A DNA stretch of 6,129 nucleotides from Lachnospiraceae bacterium. Lineage in GTDB: Bacteria > Bacillota > Clostridia > Lachnospirales > Lachnospiraceae. Below are positions 1 to 6,117 of the stretch, piece by piece; the stretch's first letter is position 1, and each line of letters starts with the position of its first letter. A program made the position numbers and the translations under genes. The DNA is taken from positions 1-6,129 of the forward strand of contig JAILPU010000178.1 of assembly GCA_024699395.1 (NCBI GenBank). The letters run 5' to 3'. Below the pieces are notes generated by a model that was not told where the DNA came from, did not search any database, and worked only from the letters and a program-made list of their open reading frames with translations.

Positions 1-1
1 C

Positions 2-778
2 CTTTTAAAACTTATTCAGGCTGCGGAATATGATGTGGAGAGAGCTCAGTACGGAATAATCTACATAGATGAGATAGATAAGATAACTAAGAAAAGCGAG
101 AACGTGTCCATCACAAGAGACGTTTCCGGTGAGGGCGTTCAGCAGGCCCTTCTTAAGATAGTTGAGGGTACTGTGGCTTCCGTTCCTCCTCAGGGCGGAA
201 GAAAGCATCCCCATCAGGAGCTTATTCCCATTGATACCTCCAATATCTTATTTATATGCGGTGGCGCTTTTGACGGTCTTGAAAAGATTATCGAGACAAG
301 ACTGGACAGAAAAACAATAGGTTTTAACACCGCGGGAACCTTAAATACTTCAAAGGAGCTGGACGATCTTTTTAAGGTTGTGACTCCTCAGGATCTTATC
401 AAATATGGACTTATCCCTGAATTTGTGGGAAGAGTTCCTGTTTGTGTGTCATTAGACGGACTTGACAGAGATGCCCTTATAAAGATTCTTACTCAGCCCA
501 AGAATGCTTTGGTTAAACAGTATCAGAAGCTCTTTGCCATTGATAATGTTAAGCTCAGCTTTGAAGATGATGCCATTGATGTTATTGCCGACAAGGCCCT
601 TGAGAGAAAAACAGGAGCCAGAGGCTTAAGAAGCATTATGGAAGACGTTATGATGGATACTATGTATGAGATTCCTTCGGATGACACTGTATTGGAATGC
701 ATTGTCACAAAGGATTCCGTAAACGGTGAAACCACACCCGAAGTAATTCACAAGGAAAAACTTAAAAAGGCTAAATAA
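2..778 (+). CDS. clpX: ATP-dependent Clp protease ATP-binding subunit ClpX, 5'-truncated by the window edge
   Basis: ClpX is the AAA+ unfoldase that recognises, unfolds and threads substrates into the ClpP peptidase in the cytoplasm. The frame is open from base 2 and encodes 258 residues before TAA. ClpX is normally about 415-430 residues, so roughly the first 160 (zinc-binding domain, Walker A, GYVG pore loop) are off the window. Visible landmarks are Walker [10 protein letters not shown] (bases 56-82), the pore-2 region SGEGVQQ, the RKH loop GGRKHP (RKH at 200-208), the IGF loop that docks on ClpP (317-325), the arginine finger in EFVGRVP (Arg at 431-433) and the sensor-2 box GARGLR (614-631). 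Every C-terminal functional element is present, so the gene looks intact and ClpP-dependent. The GTG at base 35 (VERAQYG) is an internal codon, not a start. The stop abuts the engB start, so the two are probably co-transcribed and translationally coupled. Confidence 0.97.
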   Translation, partial: LLKLIQAAEYDVERAQYGIIYIDEIDKITKKSENVSITRDVSGEGVQQALLKIVEGTVASVPPQGGRKHPHQELIPIDTSNILFICGGAFDGLEKIIETRLDRKTIGFNTAGTLNTSKELDDLFKVVTPQDLIKYGLIPEFVGRVPVCVSLDGLDRDALIKILTQPKNALVKQYQKLFAIDNVKLSFEDDAIDVIADKALERKTGARGLRSIMEDVMMDTMYEIPSDDTVLECIVTKDSVNGETTPEVIHKEKLKKAK

Positions 779-1366
779 ATGGTAATAAAATCCATAAATC
801 TGGATCATGTTTGCGGAGTGACAAGTAAGCTCCCTGCCACCGAGCTTTTGGAGGTGGCATTTGCGGGTAAATCAAATGTGGGCAAATCATCACTGATAAA
901 TGCTCTTATGAACCGTAAATCCTATGCGAGATGTTCGGCCACTCCCGGCAAGACCCAGACTATTAATTATTACAATATTAATAATGAATTGTATTTTGTC
1001 GATCTTCCGGGATATGGTTTTGCCAAGGCAAATGAGAAGGTTAAGGCACAATGGGGTAAGATGATAGAGCGTTATCTTGAAAAATCCCCCATGCTGAAGG
1101 CTGTTTTCCTTCTTATTGACATCCGTCATGCTCCAGGAGCCAACGATATTTTGATGTACAACTGGATCACCAAAAACGGGTTTAAACCCATTATCATAGC
1201 TACCAAGCTTGATAAGCTTAAGAGAAGCCAGGTTGCGGGTCAGTTAAAGCTTATAAAGCAGACCCTTAAACTTTCGGAGGATTCGGTGATGATACCTTTT
1301 TCGGCGGAGACTAAGGCCGGAAGAGATGATATATATGCAATTCTTGATTCATTAAAGGAAGAATGA
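779..1366 (+). CDS. engB: Ribosome biogenesis GTP-binding protein EngB (YsxC/YihA)
   Basis: EngB is an essential TRAFAC-class GTPase needed for late assembly of the 50S ribosomal subunit in the cytoplasm. The 195-residue length is normal for the family. All G motifs are visible: G1 GKSNVGKS (residues 30-37), G2 around T59/T61 in GKTQTINYY, G3 DLPG (75-78, followed by the family-typical YGFAK), G4 TKLD (142-145) and G5 FSAETKAG (174-181). The conserved ATPGKTQ and APGANDILMYNW segments are also EngB-like. The ATG directly follows the clpX stop (TAA-ATG). A purine run, AAAAAGG at about 764-770, lies inside the clpX end as a modest ribosome binding site, which suggests translational coupling. 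The next gene starts one base after its stop. In Bacillus lonA separates clpX from this gene (ysxC); here the two are adjacent. The assignment is secure. Confidence 0.97.
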   Translation: MVIKSINLDHVCGVTSKLPATELLEVAFAGKSNVGKSSLINALMNRKSYARCSATPGKTQTINYYNINNELYFVDLPGYGFAKANEKVKAQWGKMIERYLEKSPMLKAVFLLIDIRHAPGANDILMYNWITKNGFKPIIIATKLDKLKRSQVAGQLKLIKQTLKLSEDSVMIPFSAETKAGRDDIYAILDSLKEE

Positions 1367-1367
1367 C

Positions 1368-2573
1368 ATGAGAGTATACGGTAAAGCTGTTGTAAATCTT
1401 GTTGTGTCCGCGCTTATTTTACTGATCACAATCTTTTTGGTACCAAAGGCGATTATGTATATGTTACCCTTCGTTGTGGGCTGGGTAATATCAATGATAG
1501 CAGCGCCTTTGGTAAAATTTTTTGAGGAAAAGCTTAAGATCAAGCGAAAAACCGGATCGGCTGTTATTATAATTCTTGTATTGGCACTTGTGATTACACT
1601 TTCATATATAGTGCTGACTATACTTTTTGACCAGTTAATGGGACTCATAAATTCTCTGCCTTCGGTTTGGAGCGCTGTGGAAAAGACCCTTAACAATACA
1701 GGGGATAAATGGGCCGGATTGTATAACAGACTCCCCAGAAATGCACAGGACACCATTAAAAATATAAATGCCAATGTGGGCGGTTACGTGGGAAGTTTCT
1801 TGAAAAATCTCAGCACCCCTACGGTTGCGGTTTTGGGAAATATGCTTAAACAGGTGCCCAATGTTTTCATTGGAGTTATTATGACCCTTATTTCTTCATA
1901 TCTTTTTGTTGCTGAGAGGGGCGCTATACAGGAGTGGTTTGAAAAGCACACCTCGAAACGCGTTCAGGAATATTTTCAAGTTATAAAGGAAGGCTTCAGC
2001 CGTGCGGTGGGAGGCTATTTTAAGGCTCAGTTTCTTATAGAGATTTGGGTATTCTTAGTTACCTGTATAGGACTTTTGATCTTAAGAATTGATTTTGCTA
2101 TATTAATAGCCTTGGGTGTTGCTTTCTTAGATCTTCTTCCCGTGTTCGGAGCGGGTATGATAATGATACCATGGGCTTTGTTGAGACTGGCTTCCGGAGA
2201 TTATTTCGTGGGAATAGGATTGTTAGTTGTCTGGGGGCTGGGACAGTTCGTGAGACAGCTCATACAGCCTAAGATTGTGGGAGACAGCGTTGGAGTTCCC
2301 GCAATTCCTACGTTACTTCTTCTCTATGTGGGATATAAGGTAGCAAGTATCGGAGGAATGATCATCGCCGTACCTGTGGGGCTTATCTGCATGTGCATGT
2401 ATGAGGCCGGAATGTTTAAGACCACCAAGGATTCGATTTCGATTCTGGTAAAGGGAATCAATGACTTCAGAAGATTTAACAAGAAGGATCTTTTGGTGAT
2501 TGAAGAGGAGTCTTTGGATTTGCCGACTGATGACGGGGCAGATGCCAAGTCGGATGATGACGGTAATGAGTAG
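1368..2573 (+). CDS. ytvI: YtvI-like AI-2E family (PerM/DUF20) membrane protein
   Basis: This is a 401-residue multi-pass inner-membrane protein of the AI-2E transporter family. Hydrophobic segments lie near residues 8-26, 30-48, 63-88, 165-183, 222-240, 243-272, 280-296 and 312-346. An amphipathic stretch (about 90-160) separates the N-terminal and C-terminal bundles, as is usual for the family. The family signatures are the FLDLLPVFGAG segment (253-263) followed by MIPWALL, and RQLIQPKIVGDSVG (296-309) followed by a P-x-x-P-T-L-like helix. The second signature resembles YtvI, annotated in Firmicutes as a sporulation integral membrane protein. Members have been linked to autoinducer, ion or other small-molecule transport, so the substrate cannot be read from the sequence. 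The C-terminus (after about 350) is cytoplasmic-looking and ends in an acidic Asp-rich tail. The start has a good ribosome binding site, AAAGGAAG at 1354-1361, and lies one base after the engB stop, so it is in the same operon. The family is secure; the YtvI name is probable. Confidence 0.88.
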   Translation: MRVYGKAVVNLVVSALILLITIFLVPKAIMYMLPFVVGWVISMIAAPLVKFFEEKLKIKRKTGSAVIIILVLALVITLSYIVLTILFDQLMGLINSLPSVWSAVEKTLNNTGDKWAGLYNRLPRNAQDTIKNINANVGGYVGSFLKNLSTPTVAVLGNMLKQVPNVFIGVIMTLISSYLFVAERGAIQEWFEKHTSKRVQEYFQVIKEGFSRAVGGYFKAQFLIEIWVFLVTCIGLLILRIDFAILIALGVAFLDLLPVFGAGMIMIPWALLRLASGDYFVGIGLLVVWGLGQFVRQLIQPKIVGDSVGVPAIPTLLLLYVGYKVASIGGMIIAVPVGLICMCMYEAGMFKTTKDSISILVKGINDFRRFNKKDLLVIEEESLDLPTDDGADAKSDDDGNE

Positions 2574-2741
2574 ATTAAAATCCAACGTTATCCCGATGTG
2601 AGTATATTTTTGAATTTGGAGTTGAAAGATAAATGACGAAACCATACAGCCTGTGACGAGGCATCTGAACGGGACGGAATAGCTGCAAACATAATCTCGA
2701 TATATGAAAGACTTGAATTGACTACATGAATGGGAGGGGAC
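2574..2741. other. Intergenic gap between the ytvI and natA-like genes, with a coding-like stretch
   Basis: These 168 bases contain no intact gene that I recognise and no convincing hairpin terminator. A CATAAT at 2690-2695 could be a -10, but no acceptable -35 sits 16-18 bases upstream. Transcription may therefore read through from the upstream operon. One + strand frame (2598-2729) reads like protein apart from one in-frame TGA at 2634-2636. Its last 25 codons include the segment DEASERDGIAANIISIYERL and end in TGA exactly before the ATG at 2730. This could be a decayed gene tail or chance. Confidence 0.4.
2732..2739 (+). promoter_or_regulatory. Ribosome binding site that fixes the ABC ATPase start at 2742
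   Basis: GGGAGGGG contains a GGAGG core at 2733-2737, four bases before the ATG at 2742. It lies inside the first codons of the alternative ATG at 2730, which has no comparable purine tract upstream. The start at 2742 is therefore preferred. The spacing is a little short, so initiation is probable rather than certain. Confidence 0.7.
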
Positions 2742-3521
2742 ATGGAAGAATTACTGAATGTTAACGGTTTGAGTAAGACCTTTATTTTGTCGTCCAAGCA
2801 GCAGCAAAAGGAAAAGACAAAGGATAAGAAGAAGGTGGCAGTGGACAAGCTTTCTTTTAAGGCATATAAAGGAGAGGTTTTTGGGTTACTTGGTCCCAAC
2901 GGAGCGGGTAAGACCACAACTCTTCGTATGCTGGCAACGCTTATAAAGCCGGATTCGGGAGATGCAATTCTGGACGGACACAGTGTTGTGAAGGAGCCTG
3001 AGAAAGTAAGAGGAGCCATAGGTTTCCTTACAACAGAGCTTAAGCTGGAAGAGTTTTTTACACCCAACTACCTTTACGATTTCTTTTCTGAGCTTCACGG
3101 CGTTAAGCCCGAGGTTAGGGATGCCAGAAAGAAAAAGATATTTGAACGCTTCGGAATCGACAGATTTTCCGAGGTGAAAGTGGCTAATCTTTCCACGGGT
3201 ATGAAGCAGAAGACTTCTATTGCGGTGAGTCTTGCCCATGATCCTGATATTATTATTTTTGATGAGCCCACCAACGGTCTTGATGTCCTTACGGCAAAGA
3301 CAGTTACGGATTTCCTTTTGGAATTAAAGGAAGAAGGAAAGACCATAATTATTTCCACCCATATTTTTAACCTTATCGAAAAAATCTGCGACCGTGTAGG
3401 TATCATAATTAACGGCCGCATGGTAGTCTGCGACAGCCTTGAAGCGGTAAAGAACGGCAAAACTCTTGAGGATGCGTTCTTTGACATTTACAAGGAAACT
3501 GTCGGGGAAGATGAGGTGTAG
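2742..3521 (+). CDS. natA: ABC-2 exporter ATP-binding protein, NatA-like
   Basis: This is the cytoplasmic ATPase of an ABC-2-type exporter, 259 residues from the preferred start (MEELLNVNG). Landmarks are Walker A GPNGAGKT (residues 51-58), a variant signature LSTGMKQ (150-156), Walker B IIIFDE (170-175), the D-loop NGLD (178-181) and the switch His in STH (H207). The Q-loop position reads IGFLTTE, so the usual Gln is absent; this IGFLT form is familiar from NatA-type ATPases. A Lys/Gln-rich charged insert (about 18-35) sits between the first two strands, also seen in NatA relatives. In Bacillus subtilis NatAB exports sodium ions; the substrate here is inferred from similarity only and could be another cation, a drug or a peptide. 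The stop lies three bases before the permease start, so the two subunits form one unit. There is a second in-frame ATG at 2730, just after a TGA, but it lacks a ribosome binding site. Confidence 0.9.
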   Translation: MEELLNVNGLSKTFILSSKQQQKEKTKDKKKVAVDKLSFKAYKGEVFGLLGPNGAGKTTTLRMLATLIKPDSGDAILDGHSVVKEPEKVRGAIGFLTTELKLEEFFTPNYLYDFFSELHGVKPEVRDARKKKIFERFGIDRFSEVKVANLSTGMKQKTSIAVSLAHDPDIIIFDEPTNGLDVLTAKTVTDFLLELKEEGKTIIISTHIFNLIEKICDRVGIIINGRMVVCDSLEAVKNGKTLEDAFFDIYKETVGEDEV

Positions 3522-3524
3522 AAT

Positions 3525-4706
3525 ATGAAGAATAATATTTGGACCATAATGAAAAAAGAGCTGGCACGTTTTTTTGGTGACAAGAGACTTGTGTTTACAA
3601 CCATTCTTTTGCCGGGTCTTATGATTTATATTATCTACAGCCTTATGGGAGACGGTATGGCCAATCTCTACGGTCCCAAGGCAGATTATGTGGGAAAAGG
3701 ATATGCAATAAACTGCACCGAACCGGAGAAGGCACTTCTTGCAGGTGTTCCTTTGGAGATTGAGGACATTGACATTGCCCAAAAGGATGAGGTTATAGAG
3801 GAGATTAAGAGTAAGGATAAGGATTTTCTTATTATTTTCCCCGACGGTTTTATCCGGGCTGTTGAAGAATATGATATTACCACAGGCGAGGAAGCGCCGG
3901 GAGTGGAGCTTTATTATAATTCCACAAATACGGATTCTTCGGCTGTTGTTCAGGGGATAATGGATTCCCTCAACAATTACGAGGACAGCATTGCCAATAA
4001 GTTTGATATCAATAAAGGTAAAGAGGCATACGACTGTGCTTCCAAGGAAGATATGGCAGGAATGACCCTTGCGATGATACTTCCCTTTTTGCTGTTGACT
4101 TTCCTTTATTCCGGATGTATTGCGGTTACGCCGGAGTCCATTGCGGGTGAAAAGGAGAGGGGCACAATTGCCACACTTTTGGTAACCCCCTTAAAGAGAA
4201 GCCATCTTGCGCTGGGAAAGATTTTTTCACTTTGTATCATTACATTCTTAGCGGCGGTTTCAAGTTTCCTCGGAACGGTTTTGTCCATGCCGAAGCTTAT
4301 GGGTGCCGGAACCGACGGCGTGTCCATGGATATATACAAGCCCCTGGATTTTGTTCTGGTATTTGTAATCATAGTGACAACAGTGCTTGTAATGGTGGGC
4401 GTGCTCTCCATTATTTCGGCATTTTCCAAGAGTGTTAAGGAGGCAGGAACCGCTTCTGGTCCCCTTGTGGTGGTTATCATGCTTGTGGGAATGAGCTCCA
4501 TGTTTGATTCGGTGAGTGCAAAGCTTCCCTGGCACTATATGATTCCCCTTTACAACAGCGCAAACTGCTTTAAACAGATTTTCTCCTTTGATTATTCCAT
4601 GACCAATGTGCTTATCTGCATAGTGAGCAACATCGTGGTTTCGGGAATACTGACACTCGTGCTTACCAAGCTGTTTGACAGCGAGAAGGTAATGTTTGCG
4701 AAGTAA
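3525..4706 (+). CDS. natB: ABC-2 exporter permease, NatB-like
   Basis: This is the 393-residue membrane subunit that partners the preceding ATPase. It has the ABC-2 permease layout. A short cytoplasmic N-terminal helix (MKKELARFFGDKR) comes first, then TM1 (about 22-41). A large extracellular domain of about 135 residues (42-177) follows, then TM segments near 178-200, 233-254, 275-300, 311-328 and 361-383. After TM2 lies the family hallmark GEKERGTIATLLVTPLKRS (208-226), the likely coupling element facing the ATPase, which is strongly NatB/YhaP-like. Its length is close to that of Bacillus NatB (about 386). The ribosome binding site GAGGTG at 3513-3518 lies inside the end of the ATPase gene, six bases before the ATG, so the two are probably translated together. 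The gene ends before a strong terminator. The fold and role as exporter permease are secure; sodium as the substrate is an inference. Confidence 0.9.
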   Translation: MKNNIWTIMKKELARFFGDKRLVFTTILLPGLMIYIIYSLMGDGMANLYGPKADYVGKGYAINCTEPEKALLAGVPLEIEDIDIAQKDEVIEEIKSKDKDFLIIFPDGFIRAVEEYDITTGEEAPGVELYYNSTNTDSSAVVQGIMDSLNNYEDSIANKFDINKGKEAYDCASKEDMAGMTLAMILPFLLLTFLYSGCIAVTPESIAGEKERGTIATLLVTPLKRSHLALGKIFSLCIITFLAAVSSFLGTVLSMPKLMGAGTDGVSMDIYKPLDFVLVFVIIVTTVLVMVGVLSIISAFSKSVKEAGTASGPLVVVIMLVGMSSMFDSVSAKLPWHYMIPLYNSANCFKQIFSFDYSMTNVLICIVSNIVVSGILTLVLTKLFDSEKVMFAK

Positions 4707-4812
4707 ATAGTAATTGCCGGAGTTATACTGTTGTTTCAATCAGATACTTTGACGGTGATAAGGTTGGATTTTTAAAACGGGATTTGTTCATAACATAATA
4801 AGACAGAAAAAT
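4707..4812. other. 3' region between the permease gene and its terminator
   Basis: This is about 106 bases with no intact gene. One + strand frame (4709-4798) is open for 29 codons and ends with RYFDGDKVGFLKRDLFIT followed by TAA. It has no start codon or ribosome binding site, so it is at most a remnant. The rest is an A-rich lead-in to the terminator. Confidence 0.4.
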
Positions 4813-4865
4813 AACATGCAACCGAAAACTTGCAAATATTGCAGGAAAACGGTTGCATGTTTTTT
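4813..4865 (+). terminator. Rho-independent terminator after the ABC exporter genes
   Basis: A perfect 12-bp stem (4813-4824, AACATGCAACCG, pairing with 4850-4861) is followed by a T run (4860-4865). Inside it are symmetric AAAA/AAAA internal loops (4825-4828 and 4846-4849). A second stem of 7 bp with one U-G wobble follows (4829-4835 with 4839-4845), closed by a three-base ATA loop. The 5' side is preceded by GAAAAATAAC, so the complement also ends in a T-rich tract, and weak bidirectional action is possible. It separates the exporter unit from the Fic gene. Confidence 0.88.
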
Positions 4866-4883
4866 GCATTATTTTGGGGACGG

Positions 4884-4988
4884 AAATTTTAGGGAACTTT
4901 TGGCACGAAATTAAGGTAAAAAGTTCCCTAAAATTTATTGCGTTTTAGGGAACTTTTTGATAATATTTTAGTGTAAATGTTCCCTAAA
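4884..4988. repeat. Four alternating copies of TTTAGGGAAC: two tandem palindromes upstream of the Fic gene
   Basis: Copies 1 and 3 are forward (cores TTTTAGGGAAC at 4887-4897 and 4943-4953). Copies 2 and 4 are reversed (GTTCCCTAAAA at 4923-4933, GTTCCCTAAA at 4979-4988). Copies 1 and 2 form a perfect 18-bp inverted repeat (4884-4901 with 4919-4936, 17-base loop). Copies 2 and 3 form a perfect 16-bp inverted repeat (4918-4933 with 4943-4958, 9-base loop). Copies 3 and 4 pair over 10 bp perfectly, or 13 of 14. Like copies are exactly 56 bases apart, and the dyad centres fall at 4910, 4938 and 4966, every 28 bases. This is clearly non-random; its role (operator or switching RNA hairpins) is inferred. 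Confidence 0.9.
4938..4966 (+). promoter_or_regulatory. Possible promoter of the Fic gene
   Basis: TTGCGT (4938-4943) lies 17 bases before TAATAT (4961-4966). The latter is preceded by TGA (4958-4960), giving an extended -10 TGnTAATAT. An overlapping GATAAT (4959-4964) is a closer -10 match, but its spacing is only 15. The -35 matches only three of six positions, so the call is tentative. If it is real, repeat copy 3 fills the spacer and copy 4 sits just past the start point, the classic layout for repression. Confidence 0.35.
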
Positions 4989-4992
4989 GGAG
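4986..4992 (+). promoter_or_regulatory. Ribosome binding site of the Fic gene, overlapping repeat copy 4
   Basis: AAAGGAG lies ten bases before the ATG at 5003, a strong match at slightly long spacing. Its first three bases are the end of repeat copy 4 (4979-4988). A hairpin between copies 3 and 4 would hold the A residues and place GGAG at the stem base, which could reduce ribosome access. Confidence 0.75.
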
Positions 4993-5002
4993 ACAGATTT
5001 CT

Positions 5003-5944
5003 ATGAATGGATATTTTAATATAATTCAAAATTTGTTGCAGGAAAGGGCAGATTATCAGGCTCGTTTGAACTTGATTCCTTACGATGGGTCTCCTGAGGT
5101 TAAAAAAAACAATAGTGGAAGATATCTTTACATTCGAAAAAGGATTAATGGCAAATTGACATCTACATATGTTGATGTTTATTCGGATAAGCTCTATCAA
5201 GTGCTTCTTAGAAGTACAAAAGAGGCAAGAGAGCTTAAAAAGCAGATTCGAAGAGTGGATAGGGAACTTGCGGTTAACGGATATGAGCAAAGTGAACTAT
5301 CAGCCGCAGTGATCGCAAATCTTGACTTTGCCAGAACAAACATGAAATCCAATATATATGATCAGGCAGTGTTGGAAGGTGTTGCCACAACATTTCCGCA
5401 GACGGAGGAAATAATCGAAAACGGTACAGTCAACGGAATGACGGCGGCTGACGTGCAGAAAATACTCAATCTAAAGCATGCATGGGAATTTATTCTTGAT
5501 AATGATGTTATTCAGGCAGACAGTAATTACTATTTGCTTTGCCATATAGCAAGACTGGTAAATGAAGGCTTTTTTCATGAAGGAGGCAGAATAAGAGGCG
5601 TTCCGGTTTCCATTGGGGGAACTAAATATGTCCCGCCATTGCCGATTGAATCCCAGGTGATAGAAAATATAAACGAAATTCTGAGAAGTAATAAAGCACC
5701 TGTGGATGTAGCTGTTGAATTATGCATGTATTGCATGAGAACGCAAATCTTTCTGGACGGTAACAAACGAGCTTCTGTAATATTTGCCAATCATTATATG
5801 ATAAGCCACGGCCGGGGCTTAATAGTAATCCCTGAAAACCATGTTGCCGAATTTAAAAAGAAGCTGGTTGAATACTATGAAACCGCAGATATTGAAAAAG
5901 TAAGCGGATTTCTGAAGGAAAAGTGTTGGAAGAAAATGGAATAA
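5003..5944 (+). CDS. Fic-domain protein with Gln in place of the catalytic His
   Basis: This 313-residue protein has a C-terminal Fic fold; Fic enzymes usually transfer AMP or related groups from nucleotides to target proteins. The core motif at residues 248-256 reads QIFLDGNKR, against the canonical HPFxDGNGR. The anion-binding loop and Arg are kept, but the catalytic His is Gln (codon CAA). Upstream, GGRIRGVPVSIGGTKYVPPLP (194-214; GGR, IGG and PPLP are the key parts) matches the usual flap region before the Fic helix. The segment EGVATTFPQTEEI (125-137) occupies the place of the inhibitory (S/T)xxxE(G/N) helix, but the Glu position appears to be Gln (Q133). The N-terminus (about 36-60, RYLYIRKRINGKLTSTYVDVY; Tyr/Arg/Lys-rich) looks like a small beta-hairpin followed by a charged helix (65-92) that may bind nucleic acid or a partner. 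No signal peptide or membrane segment is seen. It is monocistronic between two terminators, with no adjacent antitoxin gene. The Fic fold is secure; activity is uncertain. Confidence 0.87.
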   Translation: MNGYFNIIQNLLQERADYQARLNLIPYDGSPEVKKNNSGRYLYIRKRINGKLTSTYVDVYSDKLYQVLLRSTKEARELKKQIRRVDRELAVNGYEQSELSAAVIANLDFARTNMKSNIYDQAVLEGVATTFPQTEEIIENGTVNGMTAADVQKILNLKHAWEFILDNDVIQADSNYYLLCHIARLVNEGFFHEGGRIRGVPVSIGGTKYVPPLPIESQVIENINEILRSNKAPVDVAVELCMYCMRTQIFLDGNKRASVIFANHYMISHGRGLIVIPENHVAEFKKKLVEYYETADIEKVSGFLKEKCWKKME

Positions 5945-5998
5945 ATTTCGGCGGATATTATTTTTAATGGATTTGTATATGTTACTTGTAAATGAAGC

Positions 5999-6031
5999 AA
6001 AAAGATCATGTGAAAAGCATGGTCTTTTTTT
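5999..6031 (+). terminator. Rho-independent terminator after the Fic gene
   Basis: The stem runs 5999-6010 with 6018-6029: AAAAAGATCATG pairs with CATGGTCTTTTT, with one U-G wobble. The loop is seven bases, TGAAAAG. A T run extends to 6031. It lies 54 bases after the Fic stop codon and closes a single-gene unit. Confidence 0.85.
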
Positions 6032-6117
6032 CATAAGAATATTCAAGATTTTAGATTGAAATGATGTACTACTTTGATTTTGGAGGTATAAGCAAGGGTA
6101 ATTCAAAGGGTAGAAAA

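Noticed and set aside
2730..2741. ATG at 2730 as the ATPase start
   Set aside because: It has no ribosome binding site upstream, while a strong GGAGG sits between it and the ATG at 2742.
2588..3067. 159-codon minus-strand frame over the gap and ATPase start
   Set aside because: Its Ser/Pro-rich composition mirrors the ATPase coding strand, and it covers the conserved Walker A region of the real gene.
4260..4739. Long minus-strand open frame opposite the permease gene
   Set aside because: It is His/Lys/Asn-rich with no domain, has no good ribosome binding site, and lies wholly opposite a well-supported gene.
4871..4936. REP element related to RAYT transposases, suggested by GGGGACGG at 4876-4883
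   Set aside because: The paired segment GGGAAC/GTTCCC does not include the GGGGACGG part, and no transposase is in the window. A genome-wide repeat count would be needed.
4884..4988. LexA/SOS box
   Set aside because: The Gram-positive box needs GAAC and GTTC four bases apart. Here the half-sites are about 25 bases apart within each palindrome.
4884..4990. CRISPR array or invertible promoter
   Set aside because: The repeats alternate in orientation, are only about 10-18 bp, and have unequal short spacers. The 17-base segment between the perfect repeats is too short for a site-specific inversion switch, and no recombinase gene is present.
5819..6106. 95-codon minus-strand frame after the Fic gene
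   Set aside because: It runs through the Fic terminator and the antisense of the Fic C-terminus. The Phe/Asn-rich product has no recognisable feature.
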